Positions 51,883-62,061 of a stretch of DNA of 64,000 bases are shown in pieces; the first letter of the stretch is position 1, and every line of letters starts with the position of its first letter. This stretch comes from Eutypa lata (taxonomy: Eukaryota > Ascomycota > Sordariomycetes > Xylariales > Diatrypaceae). The stretch covers positions 4,588,001 through 4,652,000 of the forward strand of contig JAKULF010000003.1 in the NCBI GenBank assembly GCA_022661535.1. The letters are read 5' to 3'. A program made the position numbers and the translations under genes. The notes under the pieces are model-generated. The model had not been told where the DNA came from, searched no databases, and saw only the letters and a list, made by a program, of their open reading frames with translations.

Positions 51883-53614
51883 TTACAACTTCGATGTAAT
51901 CTTATCCCATAGCCCGAACGTTTCTAAGCCTGCATCGCCGTCGAACACATCGCGTTCTACCATCCTGGAGTTGATCTAAAGGAGAATATAAGTCAATACA
52001 ATAAGCTACTAATGTTGCGAGGCATACCACTTACATGTCTTGGGCCCAGCTCGCTGACATTCTCCACCCCTAATAATCTCATACAGGTCTCCGTCTCCGC
52101 TTTCAGGACTGGTTTCATTACATCACGTCGTTAGCAAATCCATCGTCATCATCACCATGACATCTAGCGGATATATGTAAAAGGAAAAACAACTTACTCT
52201 CAAACGTCCTCTCAACGCCCTCCTGCCCGCCGGCGCCGAGCCCGAATAGGGCACCACGGCCAATACCAACGGCACGTGCACCGAGGCACAGGGCCTTAAC
52301 GACGTCGGTACCGCGCTTGATGCCACCATCGACCCAGACCTCGATCTGATCGAAGACCTGGGGGCAGTACTTGCGGATCTCGAGGAGGGTGTGGACGGGA
52401 GGCGGGGCAGTATCGAGGGCCCGACCGCCGTGGTTCGATAGGATTATCGCTTTCACCTGCGGGGCGTACTTGGCGGCCAGGAACGCGTCCTCGTGCGTCT
52501 GCACGCCCTTGAGGACGATCGGGAGGTCGGTGTGCTTCGCGAGCCACGGCAGCGTCACCTTCCAGGTCAGGTCGGAGGCGGTGCCGAAGAACAGCTGCTG
52601 GCCGACGCCGCCGCCGCCGGGGCGGCTCGCCTCGCCAGAGGTCTTGACGCCCGACGCGACGGCCACGGCCTTCTTGAAGCTCTGCTTCTCGTCGAGCTCG
52701 CGCTTCCCCGGCACGGGCGCGTCCAGCGTCAGGCAGACGAACTTGAAGCGGTCGGACATGGCGTTGATGCGGGCGAGCATGGCCTCGCTCTTGGCGCGGT
52801 CGTTCTGCACGTACAGCTGCCAGCCGAAGACCTGCCCCGGGCGGGCGTCGGCCGTGATCTGCTCCGGCGTCATGGACGCGTTGTTCGAGATGATCTGCAG
52901 GGCGCCGTGGGTGCCGCAGGCGCGCGCGATCCCCAGCTCGCCGTCCGGGTGGCCCAGGCGCGCCATCGCCGCCGGCGACACGTAGATGGGGACGTCGACC
53001 TTGTGGCCCAGCAGCGTCGTCGACGGATCGCAGCGCGTGCAGTCGACGAAGACGCGGGGGCGCAGCAGGATGTTGCGGTACACCTGGTTGTTGTAGCTCT
53101 TGGAGAAGGTGTCGTCGCTCGATGAGTAGTAGTACGCCCACGCCTTCTCCGGCATCTGTTTCGTGGCGACCGCCTCGATCTCGTCGAGGTTCAGGAGCGA
53201 CTCCATGGGCGGGGGGCCCTCTGGCGTTTCCTCTTTCTTCTCATCCTTTGCCGCCGGGGCGGCCTGCACTAGCGTCTGCGGATCGACCCGTCCCAGCTTC
53301 GCCTCCGGCTTCAGGTTCTCCTCGAGCGTCCCCGGGGGATGGATCGGGTCGTAGTCCTCGGTGGCATCCCGGCCCGCTAGCTGCAGGATGACCTTGGATC
53401 CTCCGGGGTGCGATGATAAGAAATCTGTCACGTCGTAGACATTGCCGTATAATATAACCCAGCAACTATCCGTTGAAGTATGCTTCACCACTAGCACCGA
53501 GAGTCAGTCACACATAGGCTTATAGAGAGAAAAGAGAAAGAGTAGGTAAGCGATTGGAGATGTCCGGTTCTGCTACACACCTTCCTCAGCACTAATCAGC
53601 TTCTCGTCCGACAT
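51883..53614 (-). CDS. CYB2: cytochrome b2-like FMN-dependent L-2-hydroxyacid (lactate) dehydrogenase
   Basis: Exons 53614..53581, 53490..52198, 52108..52035 and 51975..51883 join to 497 aa. An N-terminal cytochrome b5 domain (about 5-80) keeps both haem ligands, in SSHPGG and [10 protein letters not shown]. It is followed by a linker and the FMN TIM barrel: [48 protein letters not shown], catalytic [29 protein letters not shown] and VGIGR. The family oxidises L-lactate or related 2-hydroxyacids and passes electrons to the haem. Unlike yeast Cyb2 it has no mitochondrial presequence, since [12 protein letters not shown] leads straight into the b5 fold, so a cytosolic or other location is likely. 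Exon 2 is very GC-rich. True substrate unknown. Splice joins are inferred and close in phase. Confidence 0.92.
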
Positions 53615-54665
53615 ATTCGCAACGCTGGCTACCTGCTAAACAATACAACACGAGGCTCTAAATTCTACAAGAAACGATCCCACAACTGAGAAGTATACAT
53701 AGTTAGTAGTTTAAAGCTTGTTCAATTGAAACGAGAGAAGAAAGCTCGGGACTATTTAACCCGCCAAGACCCGGAGATGGTTCGGCGGCGCCATTGCCCC
53801 GGATCCACCGTAGCGCACTGGTCATACATTTCCAGGGCGTCACATTGGACAATGCCAACGATAGTCTATGGAGACAAACTGGAGTCCCCAGGTTTACGCC
53901 AGGTTTAGCCATCTTAGCAAATGAGGTAATCGTCGCCGATGTTGACGATTTTTTGGAACACGATTCCTGATGATACGATTTGCGTTCATGGAAATAACCT
54001 TAGACAAGGCAAATAGCCTTATGGTTAACAGCTAGGAATCTGTATTAATTAATAAGAATAGAGATCATAGCATTCAATTTATTGGGCGTGCTTGAAGAGA
54101 CCAGACTACCTGATAAGTAACTAGTTAGTAGAAAGATTACGAGGAGTGACTAGGTATCTTATAGGGCTCGTGCGTATCGCCTTTCAATTCCCGGAATTCC
54201 CGATATCGCTGTTAAGGACGTTTTAGGTAGCAGAGCGTGAATGTCGAATAAGTATATCGTCCAGGGTTCACAGGTTGTGCAGACAGGATAGAGGTTATCA
54301 TTACTGTTGGTAGACATAATTTTATTTTTAACATCTCATTAATGCGTCTCCTTAAAGCACGCCATGCTTACTGAAGTATAGTAATTCAGAAGCTAACTAC
54401 TGTTGCGAGCTTCTTGTAATGCCTTATTCCACCCCCGGTTACCATATATATAGACGAGCCCGCAAAGCTAACATATCTCCATCGTTTGCCAAGCCCAACA
54501 GCTATAGATTTAGGTATTAAAGCAGAGTCTGAATCATACTGTAAACATTCAGTGGCCATACCTACACACCTGTCTGCTGAGCTAAGAGAACACTAGGTGA
54601 TTATATCTCCATTCCATTAGGTAGCACCGAAGCAAAGAACGACATAGATGGTTTTAAGAATGAAC
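53615..54665. other. intergenic, upstream of the CYB2-like gene
   Basis: About 1.05 kb, AT-rich. It contains the presumed CYB2-like promoter adjacent to 53615. ORFs at 53.7-53.9 kb lack coding character. Confidence 0.5.
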
Positions 54666-55550
54666 TTAATGTAGAGGGCGCGCTGGACCTCCTGATGAGC
54701 CGGACGATGGCAAGATGTATTTCCACGGCTGTGGCGCAGGGACCGGCGTCTCCTTGCGAGGTCTCACTGGTGACTTCGCATTAGAGAAAGAGACAGATCG
54801 TAGCTCACTAGAGAGAGCGATCGACTTGTCTTTCCCTTTCGCTACACTTAGTGTCTTTCCATGTTCCGCTAGCTCCGAAGTTGTGGGTGTGAATACCGGC
54901 GTCACCTTGGGAATTCGTTTTGGGGTGAGAACCTTAGAGCTTGGTCGTGGTATAGGAACGGGCTTAGTAGTTTTTCCGCTAAGCCGCCGCGCTTGCTTCG
55001 TCTGCATAGTCGGCGAGCTCGGTGGAAATTCCTCGTCCATGATGCTCGACTCTAAAGCCGGTGTCCCCTTGACCTTCAAATTTCTAGGACTTCGCCGGGG
55101 TTTTGATGGGGTTGGCACGGCCATAGCAGCTTGCTGTGCTCGCAAGTCTGTCGTTGAGGGGTCAAGATCGCCAAGGAGATTATCGAGAGAACCAGTCACG
55201 ATTGCTCCAGACATGAGGAAATCATTATCTTGACCCATGGATCTCATGTTTCTCCGGGGCGGCCTGTCATAAACATGGAGATCAAGAACATGTTCTTTGA
55301 CTATCTCGTCCATCCGACGCCGCTGCTCTACTTTATCGTCTATTTTTGCTTCCCCTGCATTGTCTAGCTTCTCAGACTCATCTGAGTCGCTATTTTGTTT
55401 TGGAGACAACTTAAGTTCTTCTAGATTTAATGCGGAAGATGTTAGATGGTCTAATTGTGTAGGGTCGTCGTGGGAGGGTTCTGTGTCGAGCTCGACGTCG
55501 ACATTGTCGTCTTCTAGGAGCATTGGTGCAGTTTTCAAGGCCGATGTCAC
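54666..55550 (-). CDS. unrecognised basic/Ser-rich protein segment, possibly the C-terminal half of the upstream ORF
   Basis: An open frame of 295 codons in the same frame as the ORF ending at 55554, separated from it by one TAG and one GGG codon. Its first possible ATG is at 55523 (MLLEDDNVDVELDTEPS), 31 bp past that stop. The content looks like protein: acidic start, DEIVKEHVLDLHVYDRPPRR, a middle SGAIVTGSLDNLLGDLDPST, and a basic PSKPRRSPRNLKVKG segment that suggests nuclear or chromatin contact. I recognise no family. It is either a separate gene with an extremely short spacer or the 3' part of one gene with 55554-56351, joined by an intron I cannot fix or interrupted by a nonsense change. 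Confidence 0.6.
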   Translation of the reverse strand: MTSALKTAPMLLEDDNVDVELDTEPSHDDPTQLDHLTSSALNLEELKLSPKQNSDSDESEKLDNAGEAKIDDKVEQRRRMDEIVKEHVLDLHVYDRPPRRNMRSMGQDNDFLMSGAIVTGSLDNLLGDLDPSTTDLRAQQAAMAVPTPSKPRRSPRNLKVKGTPALESSIMDEEFPPSSPTMQTKQARRLSGKTTKPVPIPRPSSKVLTPKRIPKVTPVFTPTTSELAEHGKTLSVAKGKDKSIALSSELRSVSFSNAKSPVRPRKETPVPAPQPWKYILPSSGSSGGPARPLH

Positions 55551-55553
55551 CCC

Positions 55554-56351
55554 CTAGTTGTCACTGGCCTGCCCCATGTCCGCTTCCGACTTCTTTTTCT
55601 TCTTATCCTTCCTCTTAGTATTCTTGCTACTTTTCTCTGAGCTTTTTGTAGACGTCGAGGCAATGCCTTCTTCGCTTGTACGGCCTGCTTTACTTCGTTT
55701 CTTCGAAGCATGATGTTCTGTCTCTTCCCGCCCTCTTTTCTTGCTAGGAATCTGGGTCGACTCGTCCTTTGGTCCGCCCTTAACATCTTCCGAGTTAGAT
55801 ATGTCTCCCCATTCGGAATCGGAATCGGAATCGGAATCGCTGTCGGACGAGGAGGAATCGTCATTGCTATCTCTCTTGTGGTGATATTCGATGAGTGGGC
55901 CAAGGTGTCGCTTGAACTTCCAGAGGAGATAACGGATCAAATCATAGTCAACGGCCCGTTCAGCAGAGGGATCCCATCTGTAGAGTCTCTCCACCTCGGC
56001 GAGCTTCCGCGTGCGGCGTCGGATGTGTCGTTCCTCCCGTTTCTCTAGCGCAGCCTGCCTTCGTAATAACTTCTCTCTCGGGAGCCAATCATTAGGTGAT
56101 AGTCTCTTCTTCTGGATTTCGCCCAAGAGTTCAAGGTCGATTGCGTTCCGTCTTTTTATCAGTTTTTCCGTCTTCTTGGTGATGATGCGACGAGCCTTTT
56201 TAGTGAAAGGCTTTGCGATCTTGCCGAGCTTAGAATTGCCATCAACACCCTGATAAGATATCTCTTGTTGCCGTTTCTTCTTAGGTACATTGCGCCAGTC
56301 GGCCTTGGCCTGTTTAGACGCTGCCGACTCAGTTAAAACAGTGGCGGGCAT
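55554..56351 (-). CDS. unrecognised Lys/Arg-rich, probably nucleolar protein (265 aa)
   Basis: ATG at 56351, TAG at 55554. The N-terminal half is very basic and helical (KKKRQQEISYQG; KPFTKKARRIITKKTEKLIKR; REERHIRRRTRKLAEVERLY) and continues to YDLIRYLLWKFKRHLGPLIE. A run of SD dipeptides (about 165-178), encoded by a GGAATC repeat at 55813-55840, is followed by Lys-rich tails (KKRGREETEHHASKKRSK; KRKDKKKKK). Such composition is typical of ribosome-biogenesis or other nucleolar proteins, but no family is recognised. The reading frame stays open after the stop for another 294 codons, so the annotated end may be wrong; see the finding at 55514-55630. Upstream neighbour is 430 bp away. Confidence 0.7.
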   Translation of the reverse strand: MPATVLTESAASKQAKADWRNVPKKKRQQEISYQGVDGNSKLGKIAKPFTKKARRIITKKTEKLIKRRNAIDLELLGEIQKKRLSPNDWLPREKLLRRQAALEKREERHIRRRTRKLAEVERLYRWDPSAERAVDYDLIRYLLWKFKRHLGPLIEYHHKRDSNDDSSSSDSDSDSDSDSEWGDISNSEDVKGGPKDESTQIPSKKRGREETEHHASKKRSKAGRTSEEGIASTSTKSSEKSSKNTKRKDKKKKKSEADMGQASDN

Positions 56352-56781
56352 GGCTAAGTACAGCGAATATGATTGCAGAATGGAAGAGAATGACAGAATG
56401 TCACAACGACCAATTGGATCAGTAAATTCTATGATGAGAAAAAGGTTCCTAGTTCATGAACTAGCTGTAAAGGCCCGGGGCAAGCTTCATACTTAGGTGA
56501 TTAATTAGATATGCGCTGCGAAATAGTTGCTGTGCAAAACCAGATTCATTTTATTTTATTTTTTCCCGAAAAGAGGCAGAATCGGTTGAGTGGGGCAACG
56601 GTGTTTATAAGCTGTATATATACATAATTTTGCTTACATACATGACTACGTATAGCTCTAGTATGTACCAAATGGGTCATCCTTGAACCACCTAAGCCGA
56701 GCCGTGAAAAGGACCCTCCAGTGAAGATTCACTATCACGTATATCATAACTTAAAATACACGAAGTGGTAGATATGATACT
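56352..56781. other. intergenic
   Basis: 430 bp upstream of the 265-aa basic ORF and downstream of the minus-strand hypothetical gene ending at 56782. No gene is recognised. Confidence 0.5.
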
Positions 56782-57425
56782 TCAAGTTCTTTGAGCGCCC
56801 TGTAAAAGTTTTTGTATATGTCCCACACGATCCTTGGATTCAGACATACCAGTACCAAGTACATCTGCCCTGTTTACCCCCCGGCCATCACCATCCCATC
56901 TCGCGTCCACGACATCAGGTCGGGCTTGACCGAACCGGTCGCAAGGCACCCACTCTCTGCCGGCCTCGCTACACCAACTTCGCTCCATGGCCCGTGGCCC
57001 CTTCCCAATCATATGAGCCCACAGCTCCCCATCCCCCGGCACCGCCAGCCCTGCCTTCTCCAGCGCTCCCACCGCGCCTGCGGTCCAGTTATGGCAATTG
57101 CCTGCCCCAAAATACGGCAACTGAGCCTCGTCGGCGCCGAAACGAGCTAGCACGGCGTTGGCCAGGCGTGCATCTTCTACGGTCAAGTCGGTGCGTATGT
57201 TGCACCGTCCACGTGGGGCCGGGTCGGCGTCGAAGATTTGCTCCGGTCGCGACTCGTAAATGAAGCGGATCTGGTCTGGGCAGCGCGCATGATGAAGACT
57301 ACATGTTGCAGGCTGCGACATGGTCTAGTAGATGGCTACGGCGACATGTCCGCCTTCTCGCCGCCCCAGATGATGACGGAAACGGTGTATTGGTTCGCAG
57401 CTTTGTCGTCGGTTCCGTCCAACAT
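56782..57425 (-). CDS. hypothetical protein with Cys/His-rich core; 5' end disrupted or misjoined
   Basis: The main ORF (ATG 57321 to TGA 56782) encodes 179 residues: SQPATCSLHHARCPDQIRFI, then YFGAGNCHNWTAGAVGALEK and MERSWCSEAGREWVPCD. The conserved-looking Cys/His cluster (NCHNW) could be catalytic or metal-binding; I do not recognise a named family. Just upstream, a separate frame from ATG 57425 to TAG 57336 reads NQYTVSVIIWGGEKADM, which looks like the genuine N-terminus of the same protein. It overlaps no usable intron: only ~30 bp separate it from the ORF, and the two are in different frames. So either the real start is lost by a small deletion or frameshift, or splicing is unusual. 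The stretch is GC-rich. It lies between two minus-strand genes. Confidence 0.6.
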
Positions 57426-57915
57426 GTGGTGAGTATTGGGGTATTAAAAAAATATGAAAAGACCAACAATAATGAAGCAGTGCAAGGTTGGTTTTAACTA
57501 ATTACCTTAGTTGTCCGGAAAACCAACAGTTGCGGTAGGGGAGGCGCTTCCATATCCAAGGATGTGTCAAACGGCCGGTCATTTTCTACAGCCAATAGAA
57601 CAGTACCGAAGACCCTTGTCACGCTAAGCGCAAATCCTCTTTAAGTCTAAAAGTGTTTAACTATGTATCTCTTAAATATAGACTTTTTATCTGGTAGGAA
57701 TCCATTTAGGCGCTTAAACTATATATGCTGTGAGCGGTTATACATCTAATAGGGCTAAAATGAAGAAGATCATTCCTGTTTGACAACTTTGCGGATATCT
57801 TACGCTCCAACTCTTGATATGGTTGGTTCAACACCTACATCATATGAGATGCCTCTATGGCAGCGAGGACTATTGAGGTGTATTTTCATTGATTGAGCTA
57901 CATTGGTAACATCCT
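57426..57915. other. intergenic
   Basis: 490 bp between the hypothetical gene and the APH-like gene, AT-rich. No gene is seen. Confidence 0.5.
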
Positions 57916-58815
57916 TTATCCAATAATCATATTAAATATCTGATTCATAATGCTGGCCTCGACCCAGTAAGGTGGAATATACCGCTCTACCTGACGTATG
58001 AAACTTGGCTTGAATGTACCATGCCACGTAGCTTTGTACCACTCCCAATAGGCAGGGAAGAAACCTGCGGTACACCAGTCCAGAATAACCACGGTTAAAT
58101 CATCGCGTATGATAATGTTTCCGGCATTCAGGTCGCCATGAGTGAAGACAATCTCGTGGTCGCGAAGAGAGTGTACTAGTTGTCGTGTGGCATATAGATT
58201 GTTATATCCCACGGACTCGGGATCCGTATTAATAGGCCACGGCGAAGCTCGTGAGATGGCTTCCATGATCCCGTCATTAAATCCATGTTCGTCAGGATAA
58301 GGACCATACTTGTGGTCGCTCTGATGATGAAAATCCCATTGAAACTCGCCCGCCACGCAAGGACTGCGATTGAATCCACCGACATAGTTGCCTTTGATGC
58401 TACGCATTTCTCTTAGGTAGCGCTGCAACTGCTCAATCACCGTTTCTTTGTCCTTATCGGATGCATGTTTCCAGAATTCTGGCAACAGCCTACCCTGTTC
58501 GTAAGACATCATGATGTGGCATGTACCATTGAGGACATAAGCACCAACGACTTTGGGGCATTTGATACTGGTGTGGCTGGAAATAAAATCCATAGCCTCA
58601 GCTTCGGCTAAAGAGACACTGGGGCCATATTTGACCAACGTCTCCTCGTCGAGTTGCCGAAATGCGCTCCCAATCTTGCCGGGAAATGGATTAAACAAGT
58701 CTGAAAGATCTTGGGGGTCGGGCACATACGGAGGAAGCCCGAGCAATTTCGAGGTTATCAAGAGAGGCTTCTCCTGTTTCTCAAAACTTGATTCTATCGA
58801 ATCTTGCTGCTCCAT
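57916..58815 (-). CDS. aminoglycoside-phosphotransferase-fold (APH) kinase-like protein
   Basis: A single-exon ORF with ATG at 58815 gives 299 aa, typical of fungal APH-family proteins. The N-lobe has PSVSLAEAEAMDFISSHTSI and the hinge region MMSYEQGRLLPEFWKH. The C-lobe carries the catalytic loop THGDLNAGNIIIRDD (about 225) and the metal-binding ILDWCTAGFFPAYWEW, equivalent to the DFG-like Asp. The family phosphorylates small molecules or is degenerate; fungal members are numerous and mostly uncharacterised, so no substrate is claimed. There is no signal peptide or membrane segment. Codon use is AT-richer than in the housekeeping genes, fitting an accessory gene. It borders the gene-poor, relic-bearing stretch at 58.8-62.0 kb. 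Confidence 0.88.
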   Translation of the reverse strand: MEQQDSIESSFEKQEKPLLITSKLLGLPPYVPDPQDLSDLFNPFPGKIGSAFRQLDEETLVKYGPSVSLAEAEAMDFISSHTSIKCPKVVGAYVLNGTCHIMMSYEQGRLLPEFWKHASDKDKETVIEQLQRYLREMRSIKGNYVGGFNRSPCVAGEFQWDFHHQSDHKYGPYPDEHGFNDGIMEAISRASPWPINTDPESVGYNNLYATRQLVHSLRDHEIVFTHGDLNAGNIIIRDDLTVVILDWCTAGFFPAYWEWYKATWHGTFKPSFIRQVERYIPPYWVEASIMNQIFNMIIG

Positions 58816-60079
58816 GCTTGTTGTGTCAGGTGTAGAAAACCGGTTGGCGATTAAATGGAGGGAACGATAATGTAGTTCAGAGAGGAGGGCCTAAGCAGGT
58901 CTAATAGATTACGTGAATCCCCATGTCCAACGTATTTACGCGACACTGTTTGTTGATGGAATGTTGATCAATCCTTTATCATTTGAGTATGGAGGGGTTT
59001 GCTGCCTGGTTTGTATATATAGTTGGGTGGTCTGTGCGCTTATAACGCATCTCCTTTCTCCCCCTTTTCCTTCCCAAAGTTCCACACACCATAACAGCCT
59101 ACATACTCCATTATAAGAGCCTTTACCTCAAATCAGTTCAATTTCAGCAAACTCACTATACACTATTCATATGCACAGGATAGACAGTAATTCATATATT
59201 ACTATCTCGATTTCAGTAGGGGATCCTCTTCTAGTCAATACAGCCTCTAGTAGCGGTTCAGCCCTCATTTGACACTTGCGGATATCCCACTGAGACTTAG
59301 GTTTGCTAAAATTACGTGATTCGAAGAACGGAAGAACAAAGCCAGGGAAGGAAGTGAGCGCGATACTGAGAACATAATAATGAAAGTCAGGTAGGTATCA
59401 CTCACTTAGCTGTACATACATACATACCTGCATCGTACATTATCCTAGCCATTATTTCCCATCAACACATCAACAACAACAACACTTGGCTGAAAACACA
59501 CTGAATTGCTTTGATATTACCCTCTTGATTCTCCATTACTAAAACCAGTGTCTAAAGCTAGCAGTACGTACAGCCAATACAGTACAATAGCCTGACGCCT
59601 TGGGCGTAAAGGCCTTATGATATCCTCATTGGTTATTTAAGAACTAGATTTATCTGTCACGCCTAGAACCAGCACCCAAGGATGACCAGAAGTGGGATTA
59701 ACAGATCGGATAGAACGACTGGTGATAGATCCAATGCTAGTGTCGATCCCACTGCAAATGACCAGGCTCGAGACGATAGCGTTCAGAAAGAAAGGGCTTG
59801 TTCTCTTGTAGTCAATAGGTTGAGTTCTTCACCCCAACCATAGGGAGGATCTCCCGGTTATACTCATCCACAATATCACAGCCGCTGGCACGCTATCGAG
59901 GTACCAAGACCCCCGAATGTTGTTAAGTGCAATAAGGTGTTGCGGTGCCCGTATCCCTTATGTATGGTTCAAGCACATTACAGATGTACCCAACTAACGT
60001 ATCCTATGATTTCACAATCAAGATATTGCCTACTCGCCAATGTTGCCTTCTTCCTGCTCTACGTTGATATGCTGCTTCG

Positions 60080-60710
60080 ACATTCTGAGCCCGTAGGAAC
60101 CACGAAGAGTATAACTCGCCACTTCCTTGCGTAACTTTCATAAAGAGCAACAACGACTCTACCCTAAGCATGACCCCCAGCAGAATCCGAAGCCGATTGA
60201 TGCGAACAAGAATCCAACAAAGGCACTCGCAAAGCAAACCCGACAGGACATAAAGAAATGTTTAAACCAATGCAGCGGTAAATCCGTGATCTAAGCGAGG
60301 TGCTTTACTCTATTCTTATCCGAATGATTTCCTGGGAGATCGCTGCGACCGCGATACTTACTGTTAGGGTATTGCGGTCACTAAAGATTCGAGTTACGAA
60401 GGCATCTCCCGATGGCACGTTTGCGGATATGCTCTAGATCACGACACATTACTCGGCATGTTCGGCATCAAGCATAAATTTGAAGGCAGCCTTACTACAA
60501 GTATCCGGCCACTCGATGCAGGAAGAATACGTCCGCTGTCGGGACAAGCACAACTTATGGGATGCTTGCGTTAATGCTCCCGGCCGCCCTGGTATGGATT
60601 GCCTATTTAACAACCAGGCTGCCCAATGCCATTTCCTCCACATCACATGTTATGTTAAGCTCATGGACCATACGGCCACATTGCTAATATACGTGTTCAG
60701 ATATGCGACC
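60080..60710 (+). pseudogene. decayed coding relic (copy B)
   Basis: The plus-strand block near 60375-60475 reads RVTKASPDGTFADML, then a stop, then ITTHYSACSA, matching copy A on the minus strand near 1263-1190. The minus-strand block near 60135-60085 (EVASYTLRGSYGLR) matches copy A near 1050-1000. In copy A both blocks are on one strand, in copy B on opposite strands, so one copy has been rearranged. An internal stop replaces the Gln codon of copy A (CAG to TAG), a C-to-T change. The ancestral gene is unknown. Confidence 0.5.
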
Positions 60711-61050
60711 TGAGTACCAAGCTATAACGAAGACGGAGCGCGCCGAAGCCGAGAAGCTGCTCCAAAAGCGCTTCCGCATTTTGCAGATAATAAAGTAAAG
60801 GCTAGCGATGATAGTTTTGAAGAAAAAGGCAAGGATGAATATGGAGATGAGCTACATACATGGCTGGCGGTGGTGGCGATGAAGTTGATTATGATGACGA
60901 TTTGGATGTAGGGTCAAACCTGGCAGAGGAGGATATCATGGTGCGTACGTTCGCGGATTTCCAAAATCAAGAACAGGAAGACGAGATTGACGGCAGCCCC
61001 TTGAAGGCAACCTACAATCCCAAAACACCTTTTGCTCACTGTTTTATCCG

Positions 61051-61633
61051 CACAAGTCGTTGCCAAATTAAATGGCTAGGAGCTGATAGTCTCAACTAAT
61101 CAGAATTCGAATAATATGTGATTAGATAGTAATAATCGAAGATTATTCCGCATTCAATATTTTAATAATAGGATTATTCAAATTTTGCAATGTCCTAACA
61201 ATAGTATGTGCCATGCTCATTACGACTGGAAAGGGCGAAGGAAAGTCTGCTGAGAAACAGAGGAGGCTGCCCAAGCCACTCCTGATCAATAACAAGTTAA
61301 ATAAAAAAGGTATCAATCTACAAGGTTTGAGTGCTGAGAACAAAACTTCAAATGTCTATTACTTTCTTCCACACCATCACCTGATGAGATCCGAAATGTT
61401 AAAAGTCTTGAAGCTGTGCCTGAAAGGATGTCATGCAATGAAGTTTACTCATCCCCCCTATTGAAACACACGAGCGTGGGACCTAGGTGAATGGATTTTT
61501 ACTTCAACAAGCATGTTGGGGGGGAAATAGCAAATGAATAGCGTCGTCGGGTCGTGAAAAGTAATTAAGTTACGCAGGTAAGTAGATGTATAATGAAAGA
61601 AGGTATTAATTATTTTGGCAACAACTTGCCACA
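61051..61633. mobile_element. TIR-flanked element, copy 3 (~583 bp)
   Basis: Left end CACAAGTCGTTGCCAAATTA; right end reverse-complemented GTGGCAAGTTGTTGCCAAAA, the best-matched inverted repeat pair of the three copies. The left interior has AGAATTCGAATAATATGT and GGATTATTCAAATTTTGC, shared with copies 1 and 2. The right interior has GTAATTAAGTTACGCAGGTA, similar to CAGGTAAGTTACATAAAC before the right end of copy 1. The extra ~350 bp in the middle (ORF 61213-61464, Lys/Asn-rich) are not found in the shorter copies. This may be a longer, less deleted form or carry captured sequence. Confidence 0.65.
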
Positions 61634-62061
61634 CTATCAAGATCTCGACTCTAGTAGTCGCCGGAAGAGAAAATGTGAAGGTGATATATATATCTACCTA
61701 CATATCTAGTTCTTATATAGGTACTTGAATTTGTTTAAAAATAAATTCCCAACAGTCGTACATTAACTTATTGTACGTAACTATGTAGAACTCGTTGACG
61801 ATACTCGATGCCAAGCCTGCTAACTAAACAAATAATGTGCCTAGGTAGGTAGGCATTCTGAACCTCGGCACAGGGGTTCGGCCCGCAGAGTACTAAAGAA
61901 GCAGCTGCCGTTAGCGGACCTGCGTAACTAACCTCATAATTATTACATACTTCTACATAACTACATACCTACGTTGAAGTTTAAGTGAATTGTTTTATTG
62001 TTTATCTTGTGTGCAGTTTAGTGTGTATAATTGAGGCATTGCATCGATACCAAATCCCAAA

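Larger units (their letters stand above)
58816..62061. other. gene-poor stretch with coding relics and an inverted-repeat element
   Basis: 3.2 kb without an intact gene. It holds the relic around 60080-60710 and the element at 61051-61633 (both listed). An acidic ORF at 60860-61099 (DEVDYDDDLDVGSNLAEEDI) and the preceding open text (RAEAEKLLQKRFRIL) look like decayed coding sequence. The last 430 bp contain the promoter of the hydratase gene. Confidence 0.5.

Noticed and set aside
52296..53141. 281-codon minus-strand ORF and opposing 204-210-codon ORFs in the CYB2-like gene
   Set aside because: Shadow frames of a very GC-rich exon; Arg/Ala/Pro composition and no domain.
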